This document shows positions 26,598 through 35,304 of a stretch of DNA of 64,000 nt, one piece after another. The DNA is taken from the NCBI GenBank assembly GCA_021325385.1, contig JAJPHH010000029.1, positions 26,655 to 90,654 of the forward strand, in the 5' to 3' direction. Below the pieces are notes generated by a model. It had not been told where the DNA came from and did no database searches. It worked only from the letters and a program-made list of their open reading frames with translations. The stretch is from Alphaproteobacteria bacterium (GTDB taxonomy: Bacteria > Pseudomonadota > Alphaproteobacteria > Rhizobiales > Beijerinckiaceae). Every line of letters begins with the position of its first letter. Within the stretch, counting starts at the first letter, position 1. The translations under genes and the position numbers were made by a program.

Positions 26598-27749
26598 ATG
26601 AATTTTTTCAGTCTGGTGATCGGCTTTCTGTCCGGCGCGGGGTGGTATGTGATTCCGTTCGTCGCCATCCTCAGCGTCGTCGTGTTCTTTCACGAACTCG
26701 GCCACTATTTGGTCGGTCGCTGGTGCGGCGTCAAAATCGAGACTTTCTCGCTCGGTTTCGGACCGGAGCTCTTCGCTTTCGTCGATAAGCGCGGGACGCG
26801 GTGGCGGCTCGCCGCTCTGCCGCTCGGCGGCTATGTCCGGTTTCACGGCGACGCCAATGTCACGAGCGCGCCGGACACAGAAGCGCTCGCGCAAATGCCG
26901 CCCGCGGAGCGGCGGCGGACCCTGGCCGGCCAGCCGCTGATCAACCGCGCGGCCATTGTCGCAGCGGGACCGCTCGCCAATTTCCTGCTCGCCATCGTCA
27001 TTTTTACCGCATCCTTCGCGGTCTCCGGCCGCTACGTGCTGAACCCCCGGGTGGGCGGGCTCGAAGCGATGAGCCCGGCGGCTCTCGCCGGATTCGAACC
27101 GGGCGATCTCATCGTCACCGTCAACGGCGAGAAGATCAGCAGCTTCGAGGAATTGCACCAGGCCGTCACGAACAATGCCGGGCTCGAAATGCGGTTTGGG
27201 GTCGACCGCGGCGGGAAGGAGATCGCAATCGTCGCTACGCCGACGATCGGCTTGGAAGATCTCGGGCCGTTCGGCAAGAGGCGGGTGAGCCGGCTCGGCG
27301 TCAAGGCCTCGACCGATCCCGCCGATCGACGTTTCGAGACCTGCTCGTTGCCGACCTGCGCCGCCTGGGGCGTGAACGAGACCTGGTCGATCGTGGAGGG
27401 GACCGGCGCCTATCTCGTCGGCCTCGTCGCCGGACGGCAATCGCTGGATCAGGTTTCCGGCGCGGTCGGCGTCGCGCAAGTGGCGGGCGAGGTCGCCAAG
27501 ATCAGCATTTTCGCCCTGATCGGCCTTACGGCGCTGTTCTCCGTCTCAGTCGGCCTGATGAATCTGCTGCCGATACCCATGCTCGACGGCGGTCACCTCA
27601 TGTTCTACGCCATCGAGGCCGTGCGCGGCCGGCCATTGAGCGAAAAGACCCAAGAGATCGGGCTGAGGGTCGGGCTCGCGATTGTCGCCACCCTGGTCAT
27701 ATTCTCGGTCTCGAACGACCTTCTGCGCCACGTGCTCGCCAGCGGTTAA
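26598..27749 (+). CDS. rseP: RIP metalloprotease RseP
   Basis: A site-2 protease of the inner membrane that cleaves anti-sigma factors or leftover signal peptides within the membrane. Seen: the zinc motif HELGH (about residues 32-36) in the first helix, one clear PDZ domain (about 125-205, containing GFEPGDLIVTVNGEKI), and the second active-site motif MLDGGH (about 330) followed by the last helices. 383 residues is typical. The ATG at 26598 follows GGGGATGTG; the upstream extension in the frame is not family-like. It lies between dxr and bamA as in most alphaproteobacteria. Confidence 0.95.
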   Translation: MNFFSLVIGFLSGAGWYVIPFVAILSVVVFFHELGHYLVGRWCGVKIETFSLGFGPELFAFVDKRGTRWRLAALPLGGYVRFHGDANVTSAPDTEALAQMPPAERRRTLAGQPLINRAAIVAAGPLANFLLAIVIFTASFAVSGRYVLNPRVGGLEAMSPAALAGFEPGDLIVTVNGEKISSFEELHQAVTNNAGLEMRFGVDRGGKEIAIVATPTIGLEDLGPFGKRRVSRLGVKASTDPADRRFETCSLPTCAAWGVNETWSIVEGTGAYLVGLVAGRQSLDQVSGAVGVAQVAGEVAKISIFALIGLTALFSVSVGLMNLLPIPMLDGGHLMFYAIEAVRGRPLSEKTQEIGLRVGLAIVATLVIFSVSNDLLRHVLASG

Positions 27750-27987
27750 CCATTGGTCGACCACAAAACGTGTCGCCTTGGCAACGCTCGCGTGAAATGA
27801 TCTATATTCAAATTAATAGCGGTTTGCAGGCGCCTAACAAAACGGTTAGAACGCCTTAAAGCCTTCGGCGTCGCTTTGGGGCGGCGTTGCGGGCTCGACG
27901 CGTCGAAATATCAATAATAACAAGCTCACTGCCGGCACGAACGATTCGGCGGGAGCTGCCGACCAGCGAGCGGGGAACTGGGGCCAA

Positions 27988-30459
27988 ATGCAGTTTTTTC
28001 GTGGTTTCCTAGGCATATTGCTGGTCGCCGCGTGCTTGGCTTTTGGCGTGTTCGGTTCGGCTTCGCCGGCTCTTGCGCAGGCTGCGTCCCAGTCGATCGT
28101 GGTCGAGGGCAATCACCGGGTCGACGCCGATACTGTGCGCTCTTATTTCAAGGGAACGGACCAAGCCTCGGTCGACCAGGGGGTCAAAGACCTGTCGGCC
28201 AGCGGACTATTCTCCAATGTCAGCGCGCGAATCGTGCGCGGCAAGGTGATCGTCCACGTCGTCGAGAGCGACATTCTCCTCAATCGCGTCGCCTTCGAGG
28301 GCAACAGCAAGATCAAGAGCGACCAACTCGCGGTCGAGGTTCAGTCCAAGGCGCATAGCGGCTACAACGAGGCGGTCGCCGAGGCGGATATCGAGCGCAT
28401 CAAAGAGGTCTATCGCCGCACCGGCCGCGCCGAGGCGAAGGTGTCGAAGCGCCTTGTGCAACTGCCGAATGGCCGCTACGACTTGGTCTTCACGATCGAC
28501 GAAGGCGAAAAGACCGGCGTCAAGTCGATCAACTTCGTCGGCAACCAGCATTTTTCCGCCTATCGCCTGCGGGGTCTGATGGCGACGACGGAAATGAACT
28601 TCCTGTCCTTCATCAAGACGAGCGACGTCTATGACGCCGACCGGCTCGCGTCGGACGAGGAGGCGATCCGCAAATATTACATGCGGAACGGCTTCGCCGA
28701 TTTCCGCATCACCAACACGGACGTTCATTTCGACGCCCAGCAAGGCGGCTATATCGTCACGATCACCATGGACGAGGGGCCGCAATATCGAGTCTCCAGC
28801 GTCCGGGTCGATTCGCACATTCCGAACGTCAACAGCGACGGGCTGCTGAAATTCGTCAAACTGTCGGCTGGCGACGTCTATGACGCGACCGCGATCGAAC
28901 TCTCGACCGAATCGCTGACCCGCGAAGTCGCGCGCCAGGGCTACGCCTTTTCGCAGGTCCGCCCGCATGGCGATCGCGACGAAGCCAATCATACGATCGC
29001 GCTGGCTTTCACCATCGACGACGGGCCGAAAGTCTATATCGAGCGCCTCGAGATCGTCGGCAATACGCGGACGCGCGACTACGTCATCCGCCGCGAATTC
29101 GACGTCGGCGAAGGCGACCCCTATAACCACGCCTTGATCGAGCGCGCCGAGCGGCGTCTCAACAATCTCGGCTATTTCAAGAAGGTCCACATCACCAACC
29201 GGCCGGGCTCGTCGCCGGACCGGGTGATCGTAGTCGTCGAGGTCGAGGATCAGCCGACCGGCGCTTTCTCGATTTCGGGCGGCTATTCGACCGTCGACGG
29301 CGCGATCGCCGAAGTCTCGGTCACCGAGACCAACTTTCTCGGCCGCGGCCAGTATGTGAGATTGTCCGCGTCTTACGGCCAATATAGCCGGGGTTGGTCG
29401 GCGTCGTTCACCGAGCCGTACCTCTTCGACCAGCGCATGTCTGGCGGCGTCGACATCTATCACAAGGCGACGTTCCAGAACCAATATGCGTTCTACGAGA
29501 CCTGGACGACCGGCGGCACCTTGCGCTTGGGCCTGCCGGTCACGGACTATCTGACCTTCCAGCCGCATTATTCGATCTACGGCTCGAAGATCACCATTCC
29601 GAACACGACGAGCCAGCCTTACAACGACTGCACCGATCCGATCAACGGCTTCACGCCGGGAACGCCCGGCGAGCCGGCGCCCACCGCGACGAATAATTGT
29701 TTGACCAACGGCGAAGCCTCGCTGGCGCTCAAGCAGGCGGCCAACGCCGGCCTGGTGATGACCTCGTTGTTCGGCTACTCGCTGATCTACAATACGCTCG
29801 ACAATAACAAGAATCCGTCGCAAGGCCTGTACCTGAACTTCAAGCAGGACGTCGCCGGCGCCGGCGGCGATTCCAAGTTCCTGCGCGAGACGTTCGACTC
29901 GCGCTATTACTATCCGATCAGCGACGACTTCACCGGCTTGCTGCGCTTCCAGGCCGGCAACATTTTCGGCTTCGGCGGTCCGACATCGCTGCAGATCGTC
30001 AACAACTTCAATGTCGGTCCAACCTTGGTGCGCGGCTTCGCGCCGGGCGGCATCGGCCCCCGCGACATATCCGACCCGAACAGCATTGCGGCCAACGGTC
30101 TCGGCGGTACGACCTATTTCGGCGGCACTGCGGAAGTGCAGTTCCCGATCTTCGGCGTGCCGAAGGAGATCGGCCTCAAGGGCGCCGTGTTCGCGGACGC
30201 CGGCACGTTGTTCGGCTTCCAGAGCCAGACCAATTTCGCTCATGGCGGCGTTTGCACGCCGACCAATGTTGCGCCCACCTACAGTCAGGGCAATTGCATC
30301 ACGCTTGACAACGAGAAGATCATTCGTTCGTCGGTCGGCGCGAGCTTGATCTGGGCCTCGCCGCTCGGACCGATCCGCATCGACTACGCCTATGCGATCA
30401 CCAAGGGCAAATACGACCAGATCCAGCAGATCAATTTCTCGGGCGGCACGACCTTCTAA
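27988..30459 (+). CDS. bamA: Outer membrane assembly factor BamA
   Basis: BamA is the essential Omp85 protein that folds beta-barrels into the outer membrane. Seen: a signal peptide (residues 1-31, cleavage after PALAQA), five POTRA domains (about 35-360, each with a G-N/R-xR or GN-like strand pattern, for example VVEGNHRVDADTV, VAFEGNSKIKSDQL, INFVGNQHFSAYRL, LEIVGNTRTRDYVI) and a C-terminal 16-strand barrel. The conserved VRGF motif is present as LVRGFAPGG and the last strand ends in FSGGTTF with the terminal Phe. The 238-base upstream gap is AT-rich and probably holds its promoter. Confidence 0.97.
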   Translation: MQFFRGFLGILLVAACLAFGVFGSASPALAQAASQSIVVEGNHRVDADTVRSYFKGTDQASVDQGVKDLSASGLFSNVSARIVRGKVIVHVVESDILLNRVAFEGNSKIKSDQLAVEVQSKAHSGYNEAVAEADIERIKEVYRRTGRAEAKVSKRLVQLPNGRYDLVFTIDEGEKTGVKSINFVGNQHFSAYRLRGLMATTEMNFLSFIKTSDVYDADRLASDEEAIRKYYMRNGFADFRITNTDVHFDAQQGGYIVTITMDEGPQYRVSSVRVDSHIPNVNSDGLLKFVKLSAGDVYDATAIELSTESLTREVARQGYAFSQVRPHGDRDEANHTIALAFTIDDGPKVYIERLEIVGNTRTRDYVIRREFDVGEGDPYNHALIERAERRLNNLGYFKKVHITNRPGSSPDRVIVVVEVEDQPTGAFSISGGYSTVDGAIAEVSVTETNFLGRGQYVRLSASYGQYSRGWSASFTEPYLFDQRMSGGVDIYHKATFQNQYAFYETWTTGGTLRLGLPVTDYLTFQPHYSIYGSKITIPNTTSQPYNDCTDPINGFTPGTPGEPAPTATNNCLTNGEASLALKQAANAGLVMTSLFGYSLIYNTLDNNKNPSQGLYLNFKQDVAGAGGDSKFLRETFDSRYYYPISDDFTGLLRFQAGNIFGFGGPTSLQIVNNFNVGPTLVRGFAPGGIGPRDISDPNSIAANGLGGTTYFGGTAEVQFPIFGVPKEIGLKGAVFADAGTLFGFQSQTNFAHGGVCTPTNVAPTYSQGNCITLDNEKIIRSSVGASLIWASPLGPIRIDYAYAITKGKYDQIQQINFSGGTTF

Positions 30460-30504
30460 GCGCGGCGCTTGGGACAAGCTGGCCGCGCCGCTTATAAAAA
30501 GCCG

Positions 30505-30589
30505 TGTCATTCCCGCGTGAGCGGGAATCCACGGTCCGCTGCGGCGTAAGGGTGGACTCGGTCTGGATTCCCGCTTACGCGGAATGACA
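30505..30589. repeat. Intergenic inverted-repeat element
   Basis: The left arm TGTCATTCCCGCGTGAGCGG (continuing GAATCCA) and the right arm, beginning TGGATTCCCGCTTACGC and ending GGAATGACA, are near-perfect inverted copies separated by about 32 bases. Each arm also contains a small hairpin (CCCGC / GCGGG). Elements with this TCATTCCCGC...GCGGGAATCC core are widespread intergenic repeats in proteobacteria. It sits between bamA and lpxD and could act as a terminator or RNA-stability element. Confidence 0.8.
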
Positions 30590-30636
30590 GTTCTGAGGAT
30601 GACGCGAGCGGACGGAAGGATCGCCGGCTTTCAGTT

Positions 30637-31695
30637 ATGGCGGACACTTTTTTCTTCGCGCCGGCCGAAACGCCGACGCTTGCGACGATCGCCGAATGGG
30701 CCGGCGCGACGGCGCCGGCGGGAGCGGATCTGAGCCGGACGATCAGCGGCGTCGCGCCGCTTGATCGCGCGCAACCGGGGACGCTGACCTTCTTCGATAA
30801 TCCGCGCTACGCGGCGGACTTGAAAGGCACGCTGGCGGCGGCTGTGCTGCTGCAGCCGCGCCATGTCGGTTTGGCGCCGCCGGGCTGCGTGGCCTTGGCG
30901 ACCTCCGAACCTTATCGCGCGATCGCAGAAGTCTTGCGGCGCCTTTACCCGAGCGCCGCGCGTCCAGGCTCCGCGTTCGGCGAGACCGGGATATCGCCGG
31001 GCGCCTCGGTTCATCCTTCGGCGCGGCTTGAGGCGGGGGTCGTCGTTGATCCCGGCGCAGTGATCTGCCCTGGCGCAGAAATCGGGTCGGGCGCGGTGAT
31101 CGGCGCGAATGCGGTGATCGGACCAAAGGTCAGGATCGGCCGCGACAGCGCGGTCGGCGCGGGCACGACGATTTTCTGCGCGCTGATCGGCGATCGGGTC
31201 ATCATTCATCCTGGCGTTCATATTGGCCAGGACGGTTTCGGCTTCGCCCTGAGCCCTGCCGGCCACAAGAAAGTCGCGCAAGTCGGCCGGGTGATCATCC
31301 AGGACGACGTGGAGATCGGCGCCGGCACGACGATCGACCGCGGCGCCAATCGCGACACCGTCATCGGCGAAGGCGCCAAGATCGACAATCTGGTGCAAAT
31401 TGCGCATAACGTCGTCGTCGGCCGCCATTGCGTGATCGCCGCCCAGGTCGGCATATCCGGCTCGTGCACGCTCGAGGATTTCGTCGCGATCGGCGGCCAG
31501 GCAGGGCTCGCCGGTCATCTCAATATCGGCGCCGGCGCGCAAGTCGCCGCGGCCGCCGGGCTGATGGAGGACGTGCCGGCCGGCGGCCGCTGGGTCGGCA
31601 TGCCGGCGCGGCCGGCGCGCGACTGGTGGAAGGACGTCGCCAACATCAAGAAGCTGCGCCAGCGTTCGGCGCGCGACGCAGCCAGCGAGGAATAG
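30637..31695 (+). CDS. lpxD: UDP-3-O-(3-hydroxyacyl)glucosamine N-acyltransferase LpxD
   Basis: LpxD adds the second hydroxyacyl chain in lipid A synthesis. Seen: an N-terminal uridine-binding domain (about 1-100) containing DNPRYAADL, then a left-handed beta-helix of hexapeptide repeats ([20 protein letters not shown] onward), the [14 protein letters not shown] loop and the catalytic-His region [17 protein letters not shown]. The length of 352 residues is normal. The ribosome-binding site is weak. Confidence 0.95.
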   Translation: MADTFFFAPAETPTLATIAEWAGATAPAGADLSRTISGVAPLDRAQPGTLTFFDNPRYAADLKGTLAAAVLLQPRHVGLAPPGCVALATSEPYRAIAEVLRRLYPSAARPGSAFGETGISPGASVHPSARLEAGVVVDPGAVICPGAEIGSGAVIGANAVIGPKVRIGRDSAVGAGTTIFCALIGDRVIIHPGVHIGQDGFGFALSPAGHKKVAQVGRVIIQDDVEIGAGTTIDRGANRDTVIGEGAKIDNLVQIAHNVVVGRHCVIAAQVGISGSCTLEDFVAIGGQAGLAGHLNIGAGAQVAAAAGLMEDVPAGGRWVGMPARPARDWWKDVANIKKLRQRSARDAASEE

Positions 31696-31854
31696 ACCAA
31701 GGCGTCGCAGCCGCATTTGGCCCGTCGCCACTGGCGCGAGCTTGCGAAAAGCAATATCCAGTCGTCGCTCTTCGCCGCCGTGAGACGGGTTCCGCGGGCC
31801 CTTTCGACGCGTCGCATACAGGCTTTTCAAGACAAGGGATTTCAGGGGGAAGGA

Positions 31855-32322
31855 ATGGACGAGGCGACGACGCGGACTTTCGAGAGTTACGATATTCAAA
31901 AGCTGCTGACCCTGCTGCCGCATCGCTACCCTTTCCTGCTCGTCGATCGAATCATCGAAGCCAAAGGCGACGAATTCTGCATCGGCATCAAGAACGTCAC
32001 CGCGAACGAGCCGCAATTCATGGGACACTTTCCCGGCCGGCCGATCATGCCTGGCGTGTTGCTGATCGAAGGCATGGCGCAGACCGCGGGCGCGCTTTGC
32101 GTCGCCTCGATGGGCGCGAGCGTTCGCTCGCCCTCGGTCTATCTGATGACTGTCGACAAGGCGAAATTTCGTAAACCCGTCGTGCCTGGGGATCGGGTCG
32201 AGTTTCACATGACCAAGTTCGCCAAGCGGCGCAATATGTGGTGGTTCCGCGGCGAGGCCAAGGTCGACGGCGCGTTGGTCTGCGAGGCGGAAGTCTCGGC
32301 GATGCTGGCGCCGGCGGAGTAG
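31855..32322 (+). CDS. fabZ: 3-hydroxyacyl-ACP dehydratase FabZ
   Basis: FabZ dehydrates 3-hydroxyacyl-ACP in fatty-acid elongation and so competes with lipid A for the same hydroxyacyl-ACP pool. Seen: [12 protein letters not shown] and the hot-dog catalytic block [17 protein letters not shown] with the active His and Glu. 155 residues. The ATG at 31855 follows GGGGGAAGGA, a very strong ribosome-binding site; the frame is open further upstream but not family-like. The gene lies between lpxD and lpxA, its usual place. Confidence 0.96.
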   Translation: MDEATTRTFESYDIQKLLTLLPHRYPFLLVDRIIEAKGDEFCIGIKNVTANEPQFMGHFPGRPIMPGVLLIEGMAQTAGALCVASMGASVRSPSVYLMTVDKAKFRKPVVPGDRVEFHMTKFAKRRNMWWFRGEAKVDGALVCEAEVSAMLAPAE

Positions 32323-32328
32323 GGGCGA

Positions 32329-33168
32329 ATGGCGCTGACCAGCCTGATGGGTCCGCCGAGCGCGGCTGTCATTCACGCAAGCGCCGTCATCGAGCCAGGC
32401 GCCAAGATCGGCGCGGGCGTCTCGATCGGCCCGTTCTGCCATGTCGGCGCCGGCGTCGTGCTGGAGGACGGCGTCGCGCTGATTTCCCATGTCAGCCTCG
32501 CGGGCGCGACGATCGTCGGCGCGCGCACCAAAATCTATCCTTTCGCCTCGATCGGCCATCCGCCGCAGGATCTCAAATATCGCGGCGAGCCTGTCCGGCT
32601 CGTGATCGGCCCCGACTGCCTGATCCGCGAGGGCGTCACGATGAATCCCGGCACGGCGGGCGGCGGCTCGGAGACGATCATCGGCGCGCGCGGCGTGTTT
32701 CTCGCCAATTCGCACGTCGCCCATGATTGCAAGCTCGGCGACGACGTCATCCTCTCCAACAACGTCATGCTCGCCGGCCATTGCCGGATCGGCGAGTTCG
32801 CCATTCTCGGCGGCGGGGCGGCCGTCCACCAATTCGCGCGGATCGGCGCCCACGCCTTTATCGGCGGCCTTGCCGGCGTCGAGAACGACGTCATCCCGTT
32901 CGGCATCGCCCTCGGCAACCGCGCGGGCCTTGCCGGCCTCAACGTCGTCGGGCTCAAGCGGCGCGGCTTCAGTCGCGAATCGATCAAGGAATTGCATCGT
33001 CTCTATCGGCTTTTGTTCTCGGGCGACGGCACGCTGAAAGAGCGGGTCGAAAGCCTGTCGGCCGAATTCGCCGGGCAGCCGGAGGCGATGCAGATTCTCG
33101 ATTTTCTTCGCGAAGGCGGCGACCGCGCGATCTGCACGCCGCGACCGGGAAAGGACGAGGCCGGGTGA
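32329..33168 (+). CDS. lpxA: Acyl-ACP:UDP-N-acetylglucosamine O-acyltransferase LpxA
   Basis: LpxA performs the first step of lipid A synthesis. The N-terminal two thirds is a left-handed beta-helix of hexapeptide repeats starting at VIHASAVIEPGAKIGAGVSI; the catalytic His lies in VAHDCKLGDDVILSN; PPQDLKYRGEP and the C-terminal helical bundle (residues 195-279, starting LKRRGFSRESI) are as in the family. It starts 7 bases after fabZ, and its stop overlaps the lpxI GTG. Confidence 0.96.
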   Translation: MALTSLMGPPSAAVIHASAVIEPGAKIGAGVSIGPFCHVGAGVVLEDGVALISHVSLAGATIVGARTKIYPFASIGHPPQDLKYRGEPVRLVIGPDCLIREGVTMNPGTAGGGSETIIGARGVFLANSHVAHDCKLGDDVILSNNVMLAGHCRIGEFAILGGGAAVHQFARIGAHAFIGGLAGVENDVIPFGIALGNRAGLAGLNVVGLKRRGFSRESIKELHRLYRLLFSGDGTLKERVESLSAEFAGQPEAMQILDFLREGGDRAICTPRPGKDEAG

Positions 33169-34040
33169 CGAGTGGCCCGAACGCCTCCGCCCCGGGCGCG
33201 CTCGCGGCGGTTCGGCCGCTGGCGATCATCTGCGGCGGCGGCGACTTTCCCATCGCCCTGGCGCAAGCCGCAATCGCCGCCGGACGGGCGCCTTTCCTCG
33301 TCGGCCTGGTCGGCTCGGCCGATGAACGGATCGAGGCCTTTCCCCACCTCTGGCTGCGGCTCGGCGAAGTCGGCAAGTTCTTCGCGGCGCTCGCCGAGCG
33401 GGGCGTCGCCGAGGTCGTCGCGGTCGGCTTCGTCAAGCGGCCGGAACTCGCCGATCTCCGCATCGATTTCGGCGCGGTGAAGCGCTTGCCCGCGCTCGCC
33501 GCCCTGTTCGGCGGCGGCGACAACCAGCTCCTCGCCGGCATCGCCAAACTGTTGGAGAACGAGGGCCTCGCGCTGGTCGGCGTCCATGACGTCGCTCCGC
33601 AATTGGTCGCGCCGAGCGGCGCGTTGACGCGCCGCGCGCCATCCGCGGCGGCGCTCGCCGACGCAAAGCTCGGCGCCGCCGCGATCGCGGCTTTGTCGCC
33701 TTTCGATGTCGGCCAGGCCGTAATCGTCGCGAAGGGCAGAGTGCTCGCCGTCGAGGCGGCCGAAGGCACCGACTCCATGCTCGCCCGCATCGCCGAGCTG
33801 CGCGCCTCCGGCCGCATCGCGCTCAAGGGGCGGGCGGGCGTGCTGGTCAAGACGCCCAAGCGCGACCAGGAAATGCGCCTCGACATGCCGGCCGTCGGGC
33901 TGCAGACGATCGATGCGGCGGCGCGCGCCGACCTCGAGGGCGTCGCGCTCGCCGCCGGCAAAGTCCTGGTGATCGATCGCGACGCTTGCGCCAAGGCGGC
34001 CGATCAGGCCGGCCTCTTCCTTCACGGGATGGCGCTGTGA
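33165..34040 (+). CDS. lpxI: UDP-2,3-diacylglucosamine diphosphatase LpxI
   Basis: LpxI hydrolyses UDP-2,3-diacylglucosamine to lipid X in alphaproteobacteria, replacing LpxH. Seen: an N-terminal domain with LAIICGGGDFPIALA, a GGGDNQLLAGI loop, and the C-terminal DUF1009 catalytic block with EGTDSMLARI and LVKTPKRDQEMRLDMPAVG. The GTG at 33165 overlaps the lpxA TGA, implying coupled translation, and gives 291 residues. The stop overlaps the lpxB start in the same way. Confidence 0.94.
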   Translation: MTSGPNASAPGALAAVRPLAIICGGGDFPIALAQAAIAAGRAPFLVGLVGSADERIEAFPHLWLRLGEVGKFFAALAERGVAEVVAVGFVKRPELADLRIDFGAVKRLPALAALFGGGDNQLLAGIAKLLENEGLALVGVHDVAPQLVAPSGALTRRAPSAAALADAKLGAAAIAALSPFDVGQAVIVAKGRVLAVEAAEGTDSMLARIAELRASGRIALKGRAGVLVKTPKRDQEMRLDMPAVGLQTIDAAARADLEGVALAAGKVLVIDRDACAKAADQAGLFLHGMAL

Positions 34041-35209
34041 GCGCCAGGCCCAGCGCGCTCAGGGTGTTCATTGTGGTCGGCGAACATTCGGGCGACCAGC
34101 TCGGCTTCAAGCTGATGCGCGCGCTGAGAGAGGCGACGGGCGGCGCTGTCGCCTTTTCAGGAGTGGGCGGCGAGGCGATGGCGGCAGAGGGGCTTAAAAG
34201 CCTATTCCCCTTGAGCGACATCGCCGTCATGGGGATCGCGCCGGTCATCGCCAAATTGCCGACCTTGCTGAACCGCATCCGCGAAACCGCGGCTGCGATC
34301 ATCGCTGATCCGCCCGACGCGCTTGTCATCATCGACAGCCCGGATTTCACCCACCGCGTCGCCCGCCGCGCGCGCAAGGCGTTGCCGCGGCTGCCGATCA
34401 TCGACTACGTCAGTCCCAGCGTCTGGGCTTGGCGGCCGGGCCGCGCGAAGGCGATGCGCCGCTATATCGATCGTGTCCTCGCGCTGCTTCCGTTTGAGCC
34501 TGAGGCGCATCGGAAGCTTGGCGGCCCGGCCTGCGACTATGTCGGCCACCCGCTGATCGAGCGGCTCGACGAGTTGCGGCCCGACGCCGCCGAAAGCGAG
34601 CGCCGTCAGGCGTCGCCGCCGCTCGTCGTCGTCATGCCCGGCTCGCGCCGCGCGATCGCCGCCCGCTTGATCGACGATTTCGGCGCGGCGATAGAGCTCG
34701 TCCGGCGCGCCTTCGGTCCTCTCGAACCGGTCCTGCCGACGACGCCGCATCTCGAGCCCTTCATCCGTGCGCGCGTCGCAGCCTGGCCGACGCCGCCCCG
34801 CGTCGTCGTCGACGAAAAGACAAAACTCGCGGCGTTCCGGAGCGCCCGCGCGGCGCTCGCCGCTTCCGGGACGGCGACGCTCGAATTGGCTTTGGCCGGC
34901 GTCCCGATGGTCGGCGCCTACAAAGTCTCGCCGATCGAGGCGCCGCTCAAATTCCTGGTGCGCGCGCCCTTCATCCTGTTGCCCAACCTCATTCTCGGCG
35001 AACGGGCGATCCCGGAAATGCTGCAGCGCGAATGCCGACCTGAGCGCCTCGCCGATCTGCTGAATGCGCTGCTCCGCGACGGCGACGCGCGCGACGCGCA
35101 ACTGGCCGCCCTAGCTCGGCTCGACGGGCTGATGCGGCTGGACGAGGGCGAAAGCCCTAGCGGACGCGCCGCCCGGCTGACGCTGGAGACGAGGGCCGCG
35201 GCTCGCTAG
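34037..35209 (+). CDS. lpxB: Lipid-A-disaccharide synthase LpxB
   Basis: LpxB joins lipid X to UDP-diacylglucosamine to form the lipid A disaccharide. It is a GT-B glycosyltransferase (family GT19). Seen: VVGEHSGDQLGFKLM near the start, YVSPSVWAWRPGRAKAM, VMPGSRRAIAARL and ASGTATLELALAGVPMV. The GTG start at 34037 overlaps the lpxI stop (GTGA). 390 residues. It closes the lipid A operon. Confidence 0.95.
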   Translation: MSARPSALRVFIVVGEHSGDQLGFKLMRALREATGGAVAFSGVGGEAMAAEGLKSLFPLSDIAVMGIAPVIAKLPTLLNRIRETAAAIIADPPDALVIIDSPDFTHRVARRARKALPRLPIIDYVSPSVWAWRPGRAKAMRRYIDRVLALLPFEPEAHRKLGGPACDYVGHPLIERLDELRPDAAESERRQASPPLVVVMPGSRRAIAARLIDDFGAAIELVRRAFGPLEPVLPTTPHLEPFIRARVAAWPTPPRVVVDEKTKLAAFRSARAALAASGTATLELALAGVPMVGAYKVSPIEAPLKFLVRAPFILLPNLILGERAIPEMLQRECRPERLADLLNALLRDGDARDAQLAALARLDGLMRLDEGESPSGRAARLTLETRAAAR

Positions 35210-35304
35210 GCGGCGCAGCGCTCGCGGCCCCCGGGCCGGAGCGTCGCGAGGGAACCGCCCGCCTCGACCCGCGTTGACAGCGACGCGCCTGCTCTGCGTG
35301 GACA

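Noticed and set aside
27778..27808. TTGGCA and TATATT as a bamA promoter
   Set aside because: The spacer is 19 bases, too long for confidence, although the region is AT-rich and a promoter is likely somewhere in it.
28207..30510. 767-codon open frame antisense to bamA
   Set aside because: High GC and codon bias leave long open antisense frames; the translation is Arg/Asp-rich without any domain, while bamA on the other strand is unmistakable.
30631..32997. 788-codon open frame antisense to lpxD, fabZ and lpxA
   Set aside because: Same cause; it spans three well-identified genes and has no family-like segments.
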